Source: Gloeocapsopsis sp. IPPAS B-1203
GTDB lineage: Bacteria; Cyanobacteriota; Cyanobacteriia; Cyanobacteriales; Chroococcidiopsidaceae
Length of the DNA stretch: 64,000 nucleotides
NCBI RefSeq assembly: GCF_002749975.1
Contig: NZ_PEIG01000013.1
Location: forward strand, 101,139 to 165,138
Reading direction: 5' to 3'
The notes under the pieces were generated by a model. That model searched no databases. It was not told the origin of the DNA and saw only the letters and a program-made list of their open reading frames with translations. Shown here piece after piece: positions 1-9,424 of the stretch (positions are counted from its first letter, which is position 1; every line of letters starts with the position of its first letter). Position numbers and translations under genes: made by a program.

Positions 1-1408
1 CTACGCCAGTCAAACTGAAGATTGGCGCAAACACGACAACGATAATCACTGTAGAAAAAATCACCGCCAGCCGCACTTCCACAGACGTATCATACACAAC
101 CTGGAACGGGTGCTTAGGGTTGCCCTGTGCCTGATTGGTTCGGAGTCCGCGATAGCAGTTTTCCATATCGACGATTGAATCATCTACTACCGATCCAATA
201 GCAACCACTAACCCACCCAGCGTCATGGTATTGATGCCTAAACCAAAGGCTTTCATAAGCATCAACCCGATTAACAAGGACAGCGGAATTGCGCTCAGGG
301 TAATTACCGCTGTGCGCCAATTCATCAAAAATAGCAACATAATCACCGAAACGATAATGATGCCTTCAATCAGAGAACCACTGACATTGCCAATAGCAGA
401 ATCAATAAAATTAGATTGGCGAAACGTTTGCGCTATTTGCACATCAGGGGGAAAATTCGGCTGCAACGATTGCATCACTGCTTCCACGGCTTTGGTGACA
501 GTAGGTGTATCGACATCGGGCTGTTTATTAATCATCAGTACCACCGCAGGCTGCCCATTAAAGCTGGCATCTCCTCGCTTCAGGGCTGCTCCGGTTTTGA
601 CTACCGCCACATCTTTAAGAAAAACTGGCTTGCTATCCTGAACTTTCACGACAGATTCTTGCAGATCGGCGCTCGATTTCACCTGCCCAATGCCGCGCAC
701 CAATAGTTCTTGACCACCGCCAATTAGAAAACCGCCTGGGGCATTAGAATTTGCACCTCTAGCTGCATTGGTGACTTCGGTGAGGGAAACATTGCGTGAT
801 CGCAGCTTTTCTGGATCAACTAGTACCTGTTCTTGACGCTCATCTCCACCGTAGATTGTGACATCGGTGACTCCTGGCACGGACAAAATTTGATTGCTGA
901 GCGTACTATCAACTAAACGACGCAGATCCATCAGCGACGTTTTTCCCTGTCCATTGACAGTGAAGGCATATTGCAAAATCGTACCCAATGGCGATGCTAG
1001 GGGTGAAATCTCTGGCGAATGCACACCTTCAGGAAGCTGATTTGTCACCTGTTGCAGCCGTTCTGTCACGGCTTGCCGCGCTTGGTAAATATCGGCATCC
1101 TGGTCAAACACCACCTGCACCATCGACAGCCCCACCTTGGAGGATGACCGCACAGTTGTCACACCTGGCAAGCCATTCACCGCACTTTCAATCGGTACAG
1201 TAATTTGCGACTCTACTTCCTCGGGAGCGAGTCCAGTCGCTTCGGTGTGAATATCGACTTGGGGTGGGGCGAATTCGGGAAACACATCTAGCGGCATTTG
1301 GGTGGCACTGAAGACTCCCCAGACCGTCACTAAAATGGCACAGACGACGATGAACCACCGCTGAGCTATCGAGTTTTTGAGCGTCTGATTTAGAATCGAG
1401 TTAAACAT
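1..1408 (-). CDS. HME-type RND efflux pump (CusA/CzcA-like), N-terminal part
   Basis: Inner-membrane proton-driven exporter that drives metal ions out through an adaptor and a TolC-type channel. The frame opens with ATG at 1408 (MFNSILNQTLKNS) and stays open past the window edge, so about 469 of roughly 1040 residues are visible. TM1 lies near residues 12-32, followed by the conserved MPLDVFPEFAPPQV stretch and the start of the porter domain; the last visible residues are the VFAPIFSLTG part of the transmembrane region. It closely parallels the complete pump at 25070-28207. It lies 6 bp downstream of the shortened adaptor gene, so the two form one operon. The substrate cannot be fixed from sequence; an NrsR/S-like pair upstream would fit Ni, Co or Cu. 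Confidence 0.93.
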   Translation of the reverse strand, partial: MFNSILNQTLKNSIAQRWFIVVCAILVTVWGVFSATQMPLDVFPEFAPPQVDIHTEATGLAPEEVESQITVPIESAVNGLPGVTTVRSSSKVGLSMVQVVFDQDADIYQARQAVTERLQQVTNQLPEGVHSPEISPLASPLGTILQYAFTVNGQGKTSLMDLRRLVDSTLSNQILSVPGVTDVTIYGGDERQEQVLVDPEKLRSRNVSLTEVTNAARGANSNAPGGFLIGGGQELLVRGIGQVKSSADLQESVVKVQDSKPVFLKDVAVVKTGAALKRGDASFNGQPAVVLMINKQPDVDTPTVTKAVEAVMQSLQPNFPPDVQIAQTFRQSNFIDSAIGNVSGSLIEGIIIVSVIMLLFLMNWRTAVITLSAIPLSLLIGLMLMKAFGLGINTMTLGGLVVAIGSVVDDSIVDMENCYRGLRTNQAQGNPKHPFQVVYDTSVEVRLAVIFSTVIIVVVFAPIFSLTGV

Positions 1409-1414
1409 CTTAAA

Positions 1415-2098
1415 TTAGAAGCCCCCTTTCTTGTTAGAAAAGATGTTCTTCTTTTTGCGACTGCCACTCATAACGGCGATCGCCCCTACCAACAGCGCTG
1501 CTCCTCCACCGGCTGCGGCTACAATCCCTATAGGGAATCCGCTCGGTTGCGGAGTCGTTTCACTAGACTGTGAGACGAGATTACCAGCATCATCGTGGCT
1601 ATGAGGGATTCCTTGAGCATCTGCCTGAGCATGGGCTGTACTAGTTTGGGGAGAGGCGATTGCGGTTGGACTAGCGGCTGCATTGGCAGTTTGAGTTTTG
1701 CGCGATTCTGCATAGAGCGACAAACTTCCTTGCGTGACAAGTTTTTCCCCAACTGACAATCCTTGAGTTACCTCGATCAGGTCGCCCTGAGTTGCGCCAG
1801 TTGTGATGGGAACAGGCTCATAAAAATTCTCATACTGCACGAAGACGAGTTGCTTACCGTTAGCATCGACCAATGCTGTGATAGGCACCATAACAGCGGC
1901 GCTACCATCTGCGGCTGGCTCAATTGGCGTAACCATAATACCCGACATCTGATCGGTTTCAGCATTGACTTGTACGCGCTGAACACCGCCCTCTGCCTGA
2001 AATTCATCGCCATGCCCAACGTGAGCAAACCCAGCGCTGGGTACGCTGATAGCCAAACCAACAGCAATAATGGAACTAATAAATAGAGCGGATTTCAT
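1415..2098 (-). CDS. Shortened RND periplasmic adaptor-like protein
   Basis: 227 residues with a signal peptide (residues 1-25), an HxGHGDEFQ segment, then directly the membrane-proximal part of a CusB/HlyD adaptor (ALVDANGKQLVFV, near residues 76-88). A Ser/Thr/Ala/His-rich linker and a C-terminal membrane helix (about 190-212, ending in Lys-rich residues) follow. Compared with the 579-residue adaptor at 28217-29956 it lacks the lipoyl/barrel core and the whole alpha-hairpin that contacts TolC. Start, stop and operon spacing (6 bp to the pump) are intact, so it may be a real short form rather than debris. Its role as a pump partner is inferred. A direct-repeat regulator box lies 62 bp upstream. 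Confidence 0.82.
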   Translation of the reverse strand: MKSALFISSIIAVGLAISVPSAGFAHVGHGDEFQAEGGVQRVQVNAETDQMSGIMVTPIEPAADGSAAVMVPITALVDANGKQLVFVQYENFYEPVPITTGATQGDLIEVTQGLSVGEKLVTQGSLSLYAESRKTQTANAAASPTAIASPQTSTAHAQADAQGIPHSHDDAGNLVSQSSETTPQPSGFPIGIVAAAGGGAALLVGAIAVMSGSRKKKNIFSNKKGGF

Positions 2099-2159
2099 AA
2101 TACTTCCTCACAAAGACGCGGGGCTAAACCAAAATCTTCCATAGTCTGCCAAAGAGCAG

Positions 2160-2177
2160 ATGAAAATCAGGTGAAAT
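2160..2177 (-). promoter_or_regulatory. Direct-repeat box (a) for OmpR-type regulator
   Basis: ATGAAAATCAG followed by GTGAAAT: two heptamers 11 bp apart, in the intergenic region shared by the short adaptor (minus) and the response regulator (plus). Read on the minus strand it has the TTTCAT-N-TTTCAT orientation seen at most other copies in this window. A weak -10 (TATGGA) follows at the usual distance towards the adaptor gene. Confidence 0.6.
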
Positions 2178-2225
2178 GGCAGCGGTTTCTGTAAAATCAA
2201 GTTTGTGGTTAATTTCATTGGGGCT

Positions 2226-2918
2226 ATGCGAGTTTTGCTAGTAGAAGACGAAGCGGATTTGGGAATAGCCATTAAGCAAGTCTTAGTGAGCGAAAAATAC
2301 GTAGTAGATTGGGTGCCAGACGGCTCTCAGGCATGGCATTGTCTTGAAAGCCAGTGGACAGATTACACGGTGGCGATCGTCGATTGGCTACTACCAGAGC
2401 TATCAGGGCTAGAGTTATGCCAGCGGCTCAGAATGCACCAAAACCCCTTACCAGTGCTGATGCTCACCGCCCTGGGACAACCTGAAAACCGGATTGCCGG
2501 ACTCGATGCTGGAGCCGATGATTACTTGGTCAAGCCATTTGTGATGGAAGAACTGCTGGCACGGTTACGGGCACTTCAGCGGCGATCACCTCAACTTCAA
2601 CCTCAAAACCTCAGTATCGGTGCATTCACGCTAGATTATGCTAATAATGCCCTGTGCAGCGAACTAGCTCAGCCTCCTCAAGCGATTCCTTTAACCGTCA
2701 AGGAATTTCAAATCCTCGCCTATCTGATGCAAAATTCTAATCGCATCATTTCAGGTAGCAAAATTCGGCATCAACTCTGGGATCTAGAAGAGGAACCGAT
2801 CAGCAATGTGGTTGCAGCACAAATGCGGTTATTGCGACGCAAGTTAGCCAGCTATGGTTGCAACTGCCCGATCGAAACTATTCCAGGTCAGGGCTATCGA
2901 TTCAACACAGCCTTGTGA
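2226..2918 (+). CDS. OmpR/NrsR-like response regulator
   Basis: DNA-binding response regulator. Receiver domain residues 1-115 with acidic pocket EDE (7-9), phospho-acceptor D53 in IVDWLLP and K103 in DDYLVKPF; winged-helix DNA-binding domain in the C-terminal half (KEFQILAYLMQ, ending GQGYRFN). I chose ATG 2226 (MRVLLVEDE) rather than GTG 2205, because the receiver fold begins there. Closest recognisable family is NrsR/RppA of cyanobacteria, which controls nickel or redox responses. It overlaps the following kinase gene by 4 bp. A second, very similar regulator is at 16625-17329. Likely target sites are the ATGAAAT direct repeats; this is inference. Confidence 0.93.
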   Translation: MRVLLVEDEADLGIAIKQVLVSEKYVVDWVPDGSQAWHCLESQWTDYTVAIVDWLLPELSGLELCQRLRMHQNPLPVLMLTALGQPENRIAGLDAGADDYLVKPFVMEELLARLRALQRRSPQLQPQNLSIGAFTLDYANNALCSELAQPPQAIPLTVKEFQILAYLMQNSNRIISGSKIRHQLWDLEEEPISNVVAAQMRLLRRKLASYGCNCPIETIPGQGYRFNTAL

Positions 2919-4303
2919 ACAGCCACCAGCTTTTTCGTCGCAGTCGTACCCGTCTAGCACTCTGGTATGCGCTCGTCATGGGGATAATTTTAAGCCTGTC
3001 TTGGTTCGGGATGTACCGAGCGCTCGTTCAAGCAAACTGGGCAGCGCTAGAACGAGAAATTGAGTCGATCGCTGGAACGCTGCATGACAGTCTGGAACCT
3101 AGGCTATCTGCTTCAGAAGATCCGGCAGTTGTTTTACAGCGAATTTTTCCTGAACTATGTTTAGTAGGTCAATTTTGTAATATCAGTTCCACCTTAATTC
3201 AGCGCCATACAATCGGCATTAGCGATCGGAGTACCTACTACATTCGCTTGTTCGATCACCACGGCAAACTACTTGCTTTTTCACCTAATCAACCGCCGCC
3301 GCTTCCTCAGACTTTCAACCCTGCTCCGTGGCAAACATTTCGCACTACTGATAGGACTCGCTATCTCCAATTCACGACAATTTTGCACAGTGCTAATGCG
3401 AAACATCAGGCGGCTCAAACAACTAATTATCCATCCTGGGGCTATCTGCAAATCGGACGTACTTTAGCACCCTTTGATGCTGAAACCAGGCGAATGCAAT
3501 GGACATTTATTATTGGATTCCCTATTGCGCTGGGTTTGGTGGTTATTTCAAGTTGGCGGCTCTCAGGCTTGGCAATGCAGCCTATTTACCAGTCCTATCA
3601 GCAACAACAACAGTTTACCGCCAATGCTGCCCATGAGTTGCGATCGCCTCTTGCTAGCTTACTGGCAACTATAGAAGCCATTTTGCGAGTTCCCCAATCA
3701 AATCAACAAAATATCCAAATTATGCTGCATACTGTTGAACGGCAAGGACGACGCTTGAGTCATTTGATCGCAGATTTACTCTTTTTGACTAGTCTTGAAC
3801 AAGATTCGTCATTAAAGCCCTTTCAACCCTGTTGTTTGAATGACCTCATCAATGATTTGACTGAAGAGTTTTTAGAGCTTGCAACGGCATCAGATATTCA
3901 CCTAACCAGCCGAATTCCTGATTTTGAGGTATACATCCTGGGTAACGAATCGCAACTTTACCGCTTAGTATCAAATTTAATTGCCAATGCCATTCAGTAC
4001 ACACCTAGTGGAGGACAGGTGAGCGCGAGTCTCACAGTGCGCGATCGCACTGCCATAATTGCGGTAAAAGACACAGGGATTGGGATTCCGCTAGCTGAAC
4101 AAACGCAAATTTTTGATCGCTTTTATCGTGTTGATGGAGACCGCTCTCGCAAAACTGGAGGAACAGGATTGGGGTTGGCGATTGCACTGGCAATTGCCCA
4201 AAAACATCAAGCCCATCTCAGTGTTGAAAGTCTAGTAGGACAAGGGAGCATTTTTACTTTAGAAATGGTAATTACAAACCATAGAACATTTAGGCACGAT
4301 TGA
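2915..4303 (+). CDS. NrsS/RppB-like membrane sensor histidine kinase
   Basis: Sensor kinase partner of the preceding regulator. I chose GTG 2915, whose GTGA overlaps the regulator stop; the longer frame would begin inside the regulator gene at a TTG. Two membrane helices (about residues 13-32 and 195-215) flank a periplasmic loop of some 160 residues containing two cysteines (LCLVGQFC). Then come the HisKA box AHELRSPL with H240, the N-box NLIANAIQYTP, and the G boxes DTGIGIP and GGTGLGLAIA. 462 residues, normal for the family. The signal sensed is not visible from sequence; metal sensing by the periplasmic loop is inferred from the neighbours. Confidence 0.92.
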   Translation: MNSHQLFRRSRTRLALWYALVMGIILSLSWFGMYRALVQANWAALEREIESIAGTLHDSLEPRLSASEDPAVVLQRIFPELCLVGQFCNISSTLIQRHTIGISDRSTYYIRLFDHHGKLLAFSPNQPPPLPQTFNPAPWQTFRTTDRTRYLQFTTILHSANAKHQAAQTTNYPSWGYLQIGRTLAPFDAETRRMQWTFIIGFPIALGLVVISSWRLSGLAMQPIYQSYQQQQQFTANAAHELRSPLASLLATIEAILRVPQSNQQNIQIMLHTVERQGRRLSHLIADLLFLTSLEQDSSLKPFQPCCLNDLINDLTEEFLELATASDIHLTSRIPDFEVYILGNESQLYRLVSNLIANAIQYTPSGGQVSASLTVRDRTAIIAVKDTGIGIPLAEQTQIFDRFYRVDGDRSRKTGGTGLGLAIALAIAQKHQAHLSVESLVGQGSIFTLEMVITNHRTFRHD

Positions 4304-4331
4304 AGCAAGATTTGAAGAATTCTCTTGTTTG

Positions 4332-4733
4332 TCAAGAATTTTGCTCTTGTAGATGCTCTGAAACCTCCTGATAAAGGCTGATGATATGCTGGTCGGCCAG
4401 ACTGTAATAGACATTACGTCCTTCCCTGCGATATTTCACCAGGTGTTGTGATCGCAAAATTCGTAATTGGTGTGATACCGCAGACTCACTTACCTTCACA
4501 GCAGCCGCTAAATCACAGACACATAGTTCTCGATTCGCTAACGCAGACATCAACCGCAAACGATTTGGATCGGCCAATGCATTAAAAAACTCTGCCATCT
4601 GTTGCGCCTTGTCAACAGGCATAATTTCTGGTTGAACCTGACGCACTTGCTCAAGATGAACGAGATGAGCGTCGCAACTGGGCATATCTTCATTATTCTG
4701 AGAAGACTCCGATTTTGGTGACAATTTGCTCAT
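4332..4733 (-). CDS. ziaR: SmtB/ZiaR-type zinc-responsive repressor
   Basis: ArsR/SmtB winged-helix repressor that releases DNA when it binds Zn(II). The HTH spans about residues 70-95 (SESAVSHQLRIL). Both known zinc sites are visible: alpha-3N ligands C71 and C73 in ELCVCD with N-terminal C20, H23 and H26, and alpha-5 ligands D114, H116, H127 and E130, with exactly the SmtB spacing D-x-H-x10-H-x2-E. 133 residues is typical. It is transcribed divergently from the zinc ATPase gene across a 156-bp region with a 12-2-12 inverted repeat, the classic ZiaR/ZiaA arrangement. The symbol rests on this arrangement and the residues; SmtB-like is the safe family call. Confidence 0.93.
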   Translation of the reverse strand: MSKLSPKSESSQNNEDMPSCDAHLVHLEQVRQVQPEIMPVDKAQQMAEFFNALADPNRLRLMSALANRELCVCDLAAAVKVSESAVSHQLRILRSQHLVKYRREGRNVYYSLADQHIISLYQEVSEHLQEQNS

Positions 4734-4806
4734 AGGGGTTAAACTTAGCAGCTAAAAGCAGGGTGCAGGCTCAGTGTAGGTAAATGATTCTCATTCTAAC
4801 ACCTGA

Positions 4807-4832
4807 AATATATGAAGATATATTCAGATATT
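4807..4832. promoter_or_regulatory. SmtB/ZiaR operator, 12-2-12 inverted repeat
   Basis: AATATATGAAGA, TA, then TATTCAGATATT: 10 of 12 positions pair between the half sites. The TGAA...TTCA core and the 12-2-12 geometry match known SmtB-family operators. It sits between the divergent repressor and ATPase genes, 57 bp before the ATPase start, where binding would block transcription. Confidence 0.85.
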
Positions 4833-4889
4833 TCAGAATTCGTGTTAAAGTTCAGAAAAGTTCCTCTGTAACTGCGTAATGAAATCCCT

Positions 4890-7262
4890 ATGAATCAAAT
4901 TCCGTCGCTTAAAACTCAGCAGATGCAGATCGGCGGCATGGACTGTGCAAGCTGTGCGGTAAAAATTGAAATAGCCTTGGAACGCTTAGCAGGTGTAGTT
5001 GAAGTATCTGTGAGCGCTGCAACTGAACGTTTGACAGTCTCCTACAACCCGCAAAAGGTGACTGAGGCAGACATCAGAAATCGAGTGGTGAGGTTGGGAT
5101 ATACCGTAGCAGTTGAGCAGCCCGCATTAAGCCGAACGATGGATATCATCGTGGGGGGCATGGATTGTCCCTCCTGTGTCGATAAAATTTCGACATCCCT
5201 CGAAAAATTGTCAGGTGTTACAGAAGCATCTGTCAATTTTGTTACTGGCAAGTTACGGGTCTCCTATAATCCGCAGCAGGTGAATGAAACAACCCTTCGC
5301 GATCGCATCACTGCTTTGGGTTATACCGTTATCACTCCCACACCGAAGCCTCACTCTGAGACACACGACCATGAGCACAATCGCGGGCATAGTCATGGCA
5401 CGGGTGAGTTTAATCTCAAGGCAGAAATTGTTCCTGTGCTTTTAGTTGTGGCGCTTTTAGCTGGAGGAGTGATTTTTGAGGAGTCTTTGCACAACACACC
5501 TTATAGTTTGGGAGAATATGCGGTATTCATCCCTGCTTACCTAGTAAGTGGTTGGACTGTATTGAAGACAGCTGGACGTAATATTGTACGCGGGCAAGTG
5601 TTTGACGAAAACTTTTTAATGACCATTGCGACTTTGGGTGCGATCGCCATTCACCAACTCCCCGAAGCCGTCGCCGTCATGCTGTTCTTTCGGGTTGGAG
5701 AACTATTTCAAGAATACTCTGTCGGGCGATCGCGCCGCTCTATCAAATCACTGTTAGAAGTTCGCCCTGACACTGCCAATCTCAAAGTTAATGGTACAGT
5801 CAAAGTTGTTTCTCCAGAAACAGTCAGGGTGGGAGATATAATTCTGATTAAGCCAGGAGAAAAAATTCCTCTGGATGGTGAAGTTCTAGAGGGTAATTCG
5901 CAGCTTGACACCTCAGCTTTAACAGGAGAAGCAGTTCCCCGTACGGTAAAAACCGGAGAAACAGTTTTAGCAGGGATGATTAACCGGACGGGGGTACTGA
6001 CTGTTCGAGTCACGAAACTGTTTGGTGAATCGTCGATCGCCAAGATTCTCGATTTGGTCGAAAATGCGACCAGTAAGAAAGCAGCAACGGAGAAATTTAT
6101 CACTCGTTTTGCCCGCTACTACACACCAATTGTAGTTGTTTTGTCGCTGGCAGTTGCCCTCTTGCCACCTCTATTCATTCCTGGTGCAACTCACGAAGAA
6201 TGGGTTTATCGTGCCCTAATTCTGCTCGTCATCTCCTGTCCTTGTGGGCTAGTGATTAGTATTCCATTAGGCTATTTTGGTGGTGTTGGCGGAGCTGCTA
6301 AACGAGGTATTTTAGTCAAAGGCTCGACGTTTTTAGATGCGCTCACAGATGTTAAAACGGTTGTTTTTGATAAGACCGGAACCTTAACCAAAGGCGTGTT
6401 CAAAGTTACTCAAATTGTCACTAAAAATGGCTTTTCCGAAGCAGAATTACTAACGTTAGCAGCTAAAGCTGAATTTCACTCCAATCATCCGGTTGCACAA
6501 TCGATTCGAGAGGCTTACGGTCAACCCATCGATGATGCAGATGTGACAAATTACGAAGAAATTGCGGGTCATGGCATCCGAGCTAACGTGAGCAATCAAA
6601 CGGTGCTGGCAGGAAATGACCGTCTCCTGCATCGAGAAAATATTGATCGCGATACTTGCAATGTAGAAGGAACTGTCGTTCATCTTGCGATTGATGGGCG
6701 CTATGCAGGCTACATCTTAATTGCAGATGAAATCAAAGAGGATGCGGTTCAAGCCATTCAAGACCTCAAGCGGGTTGGAGTTGCGCAAACAGTTATGCTC
6801 ACAGGCGACAACAAAGCCGTTGCTCAAGGCATAGCCACGCGTTTGGGACTAGATTCTTACAAGGCTGAATTGCTACCGGAAGGCAAAGTAGAAGAGATCG
6901 AAGAGCTACTCAGTCGTTCGGGCAGAGGCAAAGTAGCATTTGTAGGTGACGGTATTAATGATGCTCCTGTCATTGCTAGAGCTGATATTGGCATAGCGAT
7001 GGGTGGACTCGGTTCCGATGCTGCCATTGAAACAGCGGATGTCGTGATTATGACTGATGCACCCTCCAAGGTTGCTCAAGCTATTCAGGTGGCTAGAAAA
7101 ACCCGCAAAATCGTACTACAGAACATTATCTTAGCAATGGCAGTTAAAGGTTTATTTATCGTACTAGGAATGTTTGGCGTAGCAACACTTTGGGAAGCGG
7201 TATTTGCGGATGTCGGTGTCGCACTTTTAGCAATTCTCAACGCAACTAGAGTTATTCGTTAA
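4890..7262 (+). CDS. ziaA: Zn(II)/Cd/Co-exporting P1B-type ATPase
   Basis: Inner-membrane pump that exports divalent soft metals at the cost of ATP. Two N-terminal HMA domains are present, with GMDCASC (C19, C22) and a second GMDCPSC, followed by a His-rich linker (HDHEHNRGHSHG). The membrane metal site is C450-P451-C452 in SCPCGLVIS, the phosphorylation site is D494 in DKTGTLTKG, and GDGINDAP closes the hinge. The last helix carries ADVGVALLAILNATR, whose Asp is diagnostic of Zn/Cd/Pb ATPases rather than Cu pumps. 790 residues. It is divergent from the ZiaR-type gene and probably repressed by it. Four further genes follow on the same strand at short spacing. Confidence 0.94.
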   Translation: MNQIPSLKTQQMQIGGMDCASCAVKIEIALERLAGVVEVSVSAATERLTVSYNPQKVTEADIRNRVVRLGYTVAVEQPALSRTMDIIVGGMDCPSCVDKISTSLEKLSGVTEASVNFVTGKLRVSYNPQQVNETTLRDRITALGYTVITPTPKPHSETHDHEHNRGHSHGTGEFNLKAEIVPVLLVVALLAGGVIFEESLHNTPYSLGEYAVFIPAYLVSGWTVLKTAGRNIVRGQVFDENFLMTIATLGAIAIHQLPEAVAVMLFFRVGELFQEYSVGRSRRSIKSLLEVRPDTANLKVNGTVKVVSPETVRVGDIILIKPGEKIPLDGEVLEGNSQLDTSALTGEAVPRTVKTGETVLAGMINRTGVLTVRVTKLFGESSIAKILDLVENATSKKAATEKFITRFARYYTPIVVVLSLAVALLPPLFIPGATHEEWVYRALILLVISCPCGLVISIPLGYFGGVGGAAKRGILVKGSTFLDALTDVKTVVFDKTGTLTKGVFKVTQIVTKNGFSEAELLTLAAKAEFHSNHPVAQSIREAYGQPIDDADVTNYEEIAGHGIRANVSNQTVLAGNDRLLHRENIDRDTCNVEGTVVHLAIDGRYAGYILIADEIKEDAVQAIQDLKRVGVAQTVMLTGDNKAVAQGIATRLGLDSYKAELLPEGKVEEIEELLSRSGRGKVAFVGDGINDAPVIARADIGIAMGGLGSDAAIETADVVIMTDAPSKVAQAIQVARKTRKIVLQNIILAMAVKGLFIVLGMFGVATLWEAVFADVGVALLAILNATRVIR

Positions 7263-7308
7263 GTCACTTAAATTCATCAAGCTTTCTTCTTTCGACACAA
7301 AAAATACT

Positions 7309-8247
7309 ATGCCTCGTAAACAGTCAATTCCCTGGATGCATCGCTGGTCGCGTCCCTTAATTGCAGGTATCGCTACGCTTGGGGCTGTAGTCACAGCATA
7401 TTTAACTTACACAAAACTCACTGGTGATGCAGCGGCTTGTCCGACAAAAGGCTGTGACATTGTACTTTCGAGTCCCTACGCGACCGTGTTTGGTCAACCG
7501 CTAGCTTTATTTGGTTTTCTTGCCTACACCAGTATGATTGTCTTAGCGATCGCGCCGCTACTCGTTAGTTCGTCACGAAATCAGATCCGCGCTCAAATCG
7601 AGGCTTGGACAGGGCTAATGCTATTTCTCGGCGGCACTGCCATGCTGGTGTTCAGTATCTATCTGATGTATCTGTTGACGTTTGAGATCCAAGCGCCGTG
7701 TATCTATTGCATTGCCTCAGCAATTCTTTCGTTGAGCTTATTTGTTTTAGCTTTGCTGGGACGTGATTGGCAGGACATTGGACTACCACTGTTTGCTGGA
7801 GGTTTAGTCGCAATACTTGTAGTTGTAGGTACTTTGGGAGTTTATGCAAACATTAATAACCCAGCGATCGCTGAATCTAATCCTACACAACCTTTACCAG
7901 GAGGTTACACAATTACGACAACTTCGGGAGAGGCAGAAATTGCTTTAGCAAAGCATTTAGCAAAAGTCAAAGCAATCATGTACGGTGCATTTTGGTGTCC
8001 TCACTGCCACGACCAAAAGCAGCTATTTGGACAAGAAGCCGTTCAATATATTTCCTATATTGAGTGCGACCCTAGTGGCATCAATCCGCAACCACAGCGG
8101 TGTCAAGCTGCTAACGTTCAAGGATTTCCCACATGGTCGATTAATGGTCAGACCGTGACTGGCGTGCAAACCTTAGAGGAATTAGCTAAATTATCGGGCT
8201 ACCAAGGATCGCGCAACTTCAAAAATGTAGAGTCACTGCGCTCATGA
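7309..8247 (+). CDS. VKOR-thioredoxin fusion, disulfide-bond forming
   Basis: Membrane enzyme that makes disulfide bonds in exported proteins, using quinone as electron acceptor. The VKOR domain fills residues 1-185 with about five helices; its loop cysteines are C44 and C49 and its active-site pair is C131-x-x-C134 in APCIYCIAS. A fused thioredoxin-like domain (about 205-305) carries C230-P-H-C233 in FWCPHCH. This two-domain form is the normal cyanobacterial/plant type and its length (312) fits. It lies 46 bp after the zinc ATPase and in the same direction. The link with metal export (thiol protection, or folding of Cys-rich proteins) is inference. Confidence 0.92.
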   Translation: MPRKQSIPWMHRWSRPLIAGIATLGAVVTAYLTYTKLTGDAAACPTKGCDIVLSSPYATVFGQPLALFGFLAYTSMIVLAIAPLLVSSSRNQIRAQIEAWTGLMLFLGGTAMLVFSIYLMYLLTFEIQAPCIYCIASAILSLSLFVLALLGRDWQDIGLPLFAGGLVAILVVVGTLGVYANINNPAIAESNPTQPLPGGYTITTTSGEAEIALAKHLAKVKAIMYGAFWCPHCHDQKQLFGQEAVQYISYIECDPSGINPQPQRCQAANVQGFPTWSINGQTVTGVQTLEELAKLSGYQGSRNFKNVESLRS

Positions 8248-8302
8248 AACTGATTGCTAGCAGATCCGCTCTCATCCACAAATGCAAGCAAGATGAGTTC
8301 TT

Positions 8303-9418
8303 ATGAAACGAACAATTATCGATAAAATACAATCAATCATTGTGCTAGCGATCGCCAGTAGTTTGATTGTAGCTAACCCGCAAGTTGTTCAAGCACACAC
8401 AGCAAATCAATTGCGCAATAAAGTTGAAGTTAATCAGGAACTCAACGAGCTTTTGCAACAAGGGCGAAAGCTTGTTCAAGAAAGAAATCTCACCAAAGCG
8501 TTATCGCTTTATCAACACGCAGTTGAATTAGATCCAAAAAATCCGCAAATCTTTTCTGCGATTGGTTATATCCAAGCTGTTCAAAGTAACTTTCGAGAAG
8601 CATCGAATGCGTTACAGCAGGCAATTAAATTGGATCGGGATAACGCCAATTTTCACTACGCCCTAGCATATTCGCTAGCAAAATTGGGAGATAATCCCGC
8701 AGCCGCATCTGCCTACCGTCGCAGTATTGCTCTTGCAGCAAATAACGTCAACGCTTATTTAGGGTTAGGTATCGTACTGCTACGTCAACACGATGACAAC
8801 GCAGCATTACAGGTGCTTCAGCGCGTGACAGAATTAGCACCCACAAACACGATCGCGTATCATCTAATGGGAACGCTTCTACTTCAGCAAAAGCGGTATT
8901 CAGAAGCAATTGCCAGCCTCCAGCAAGCAGCGCAGATCGCGCCACAAGACAGTACAATTCAGTTAGATTTGGGAATTGCCTGGTTGAATCAGCAACGGAT
9001 GACAGAGGCAATCACCGCGTTCGAGCGGGCTGCACAGCTCGATCAGAATAACAGTAAAATCCGGTTACAAATCGGCAAAATTCTCCAGTTGAAAGGTAAT
9101 CTTGACGAGGCGCTGCGAGCGTATCAACAAGCCGTTGACATTCAACCCAACTTGATGGAAGCACGCAAGGCGATCGCAGATATTCTGTTAGAACAGCAGA
9201 ATTACTTGATGGCGCTAGTAGCACATCGCCAGGTGATTGCGTTAGTACCGGAAGATGCTAATTCATACTATCATTTGGGAGTTGCTTTGCAAGCACGGGG
9301 ACGTCTTCAAGAAGCGATCGCTGCCTTTACTCAAGCACGCAATCTTTATCAAAGTCAAGGCAAGAAGGAAGCTGCGCAGAATGTTGAAACAATCTTGCGC
9401 CAATTCCAAGTGCAATAG
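8303..9418 (+). CDS. Secreted TPR-repeat protein
   Basis: 371 residues with an N-terminal signal peptide or anchor (about 1-32, ending VVQAHT), followed by roughly eight tandem tetratricopeptide repeats from residue 45 on. Each has the W/L-G-Y-A-x-F-A-P pattern in forms such as ALSLYQHAVELDPKNP and AITAFERAAQLDQNN. TPR arrays bind other proteins; no catalytic motif is seen. The gene lies 55 bp after the VKOR fusion and 6 bp before the CDF-like gene, so it belongs to the zinc operon. It may be a periplasmic scaffold for exported metal proteins; the specific partner is unknown. Confidence 0.82.
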   Translation: MKRTIIDKIQSIIVLAIASSLIVANPQVVQAHTANQLRNKVEVNQELNELLQQGRKLVQERNLTKALSLYQHAVELDPKNPQIFSAIGYIQAVQSNFREASNALQQAIKLDRDNANFHYALAYSLAKLGDNPAAASAYRRSIALAANNVNAYLGLGIVLLRQHDDNAALQVLQRVTELAPTNTIAYHLMGTLLLQQKRYSEAIASLQQAAQIAPQDSTIQLDLGIAWLNQQRMTEAITAFERAAQLDQNNSKIRLQIGKILQLKGNLDEALRAYQQAVDIQPNLMEARKAIADILLEQQNYLMALVAHRQVIALVPEDANSYYHLGVALQARGRLQEAIAAFTQARNLYQSQGKKEAAQNVETILRQFQVQ

Positions 9419-9424
9419 AAGCTT

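Noticed and set aside
225..1203. Several plus-strand frames over the first kilobase
   Set aside because: They are antisense to a continuous RND pump frame that reads conserved family motifs on the minus strand.
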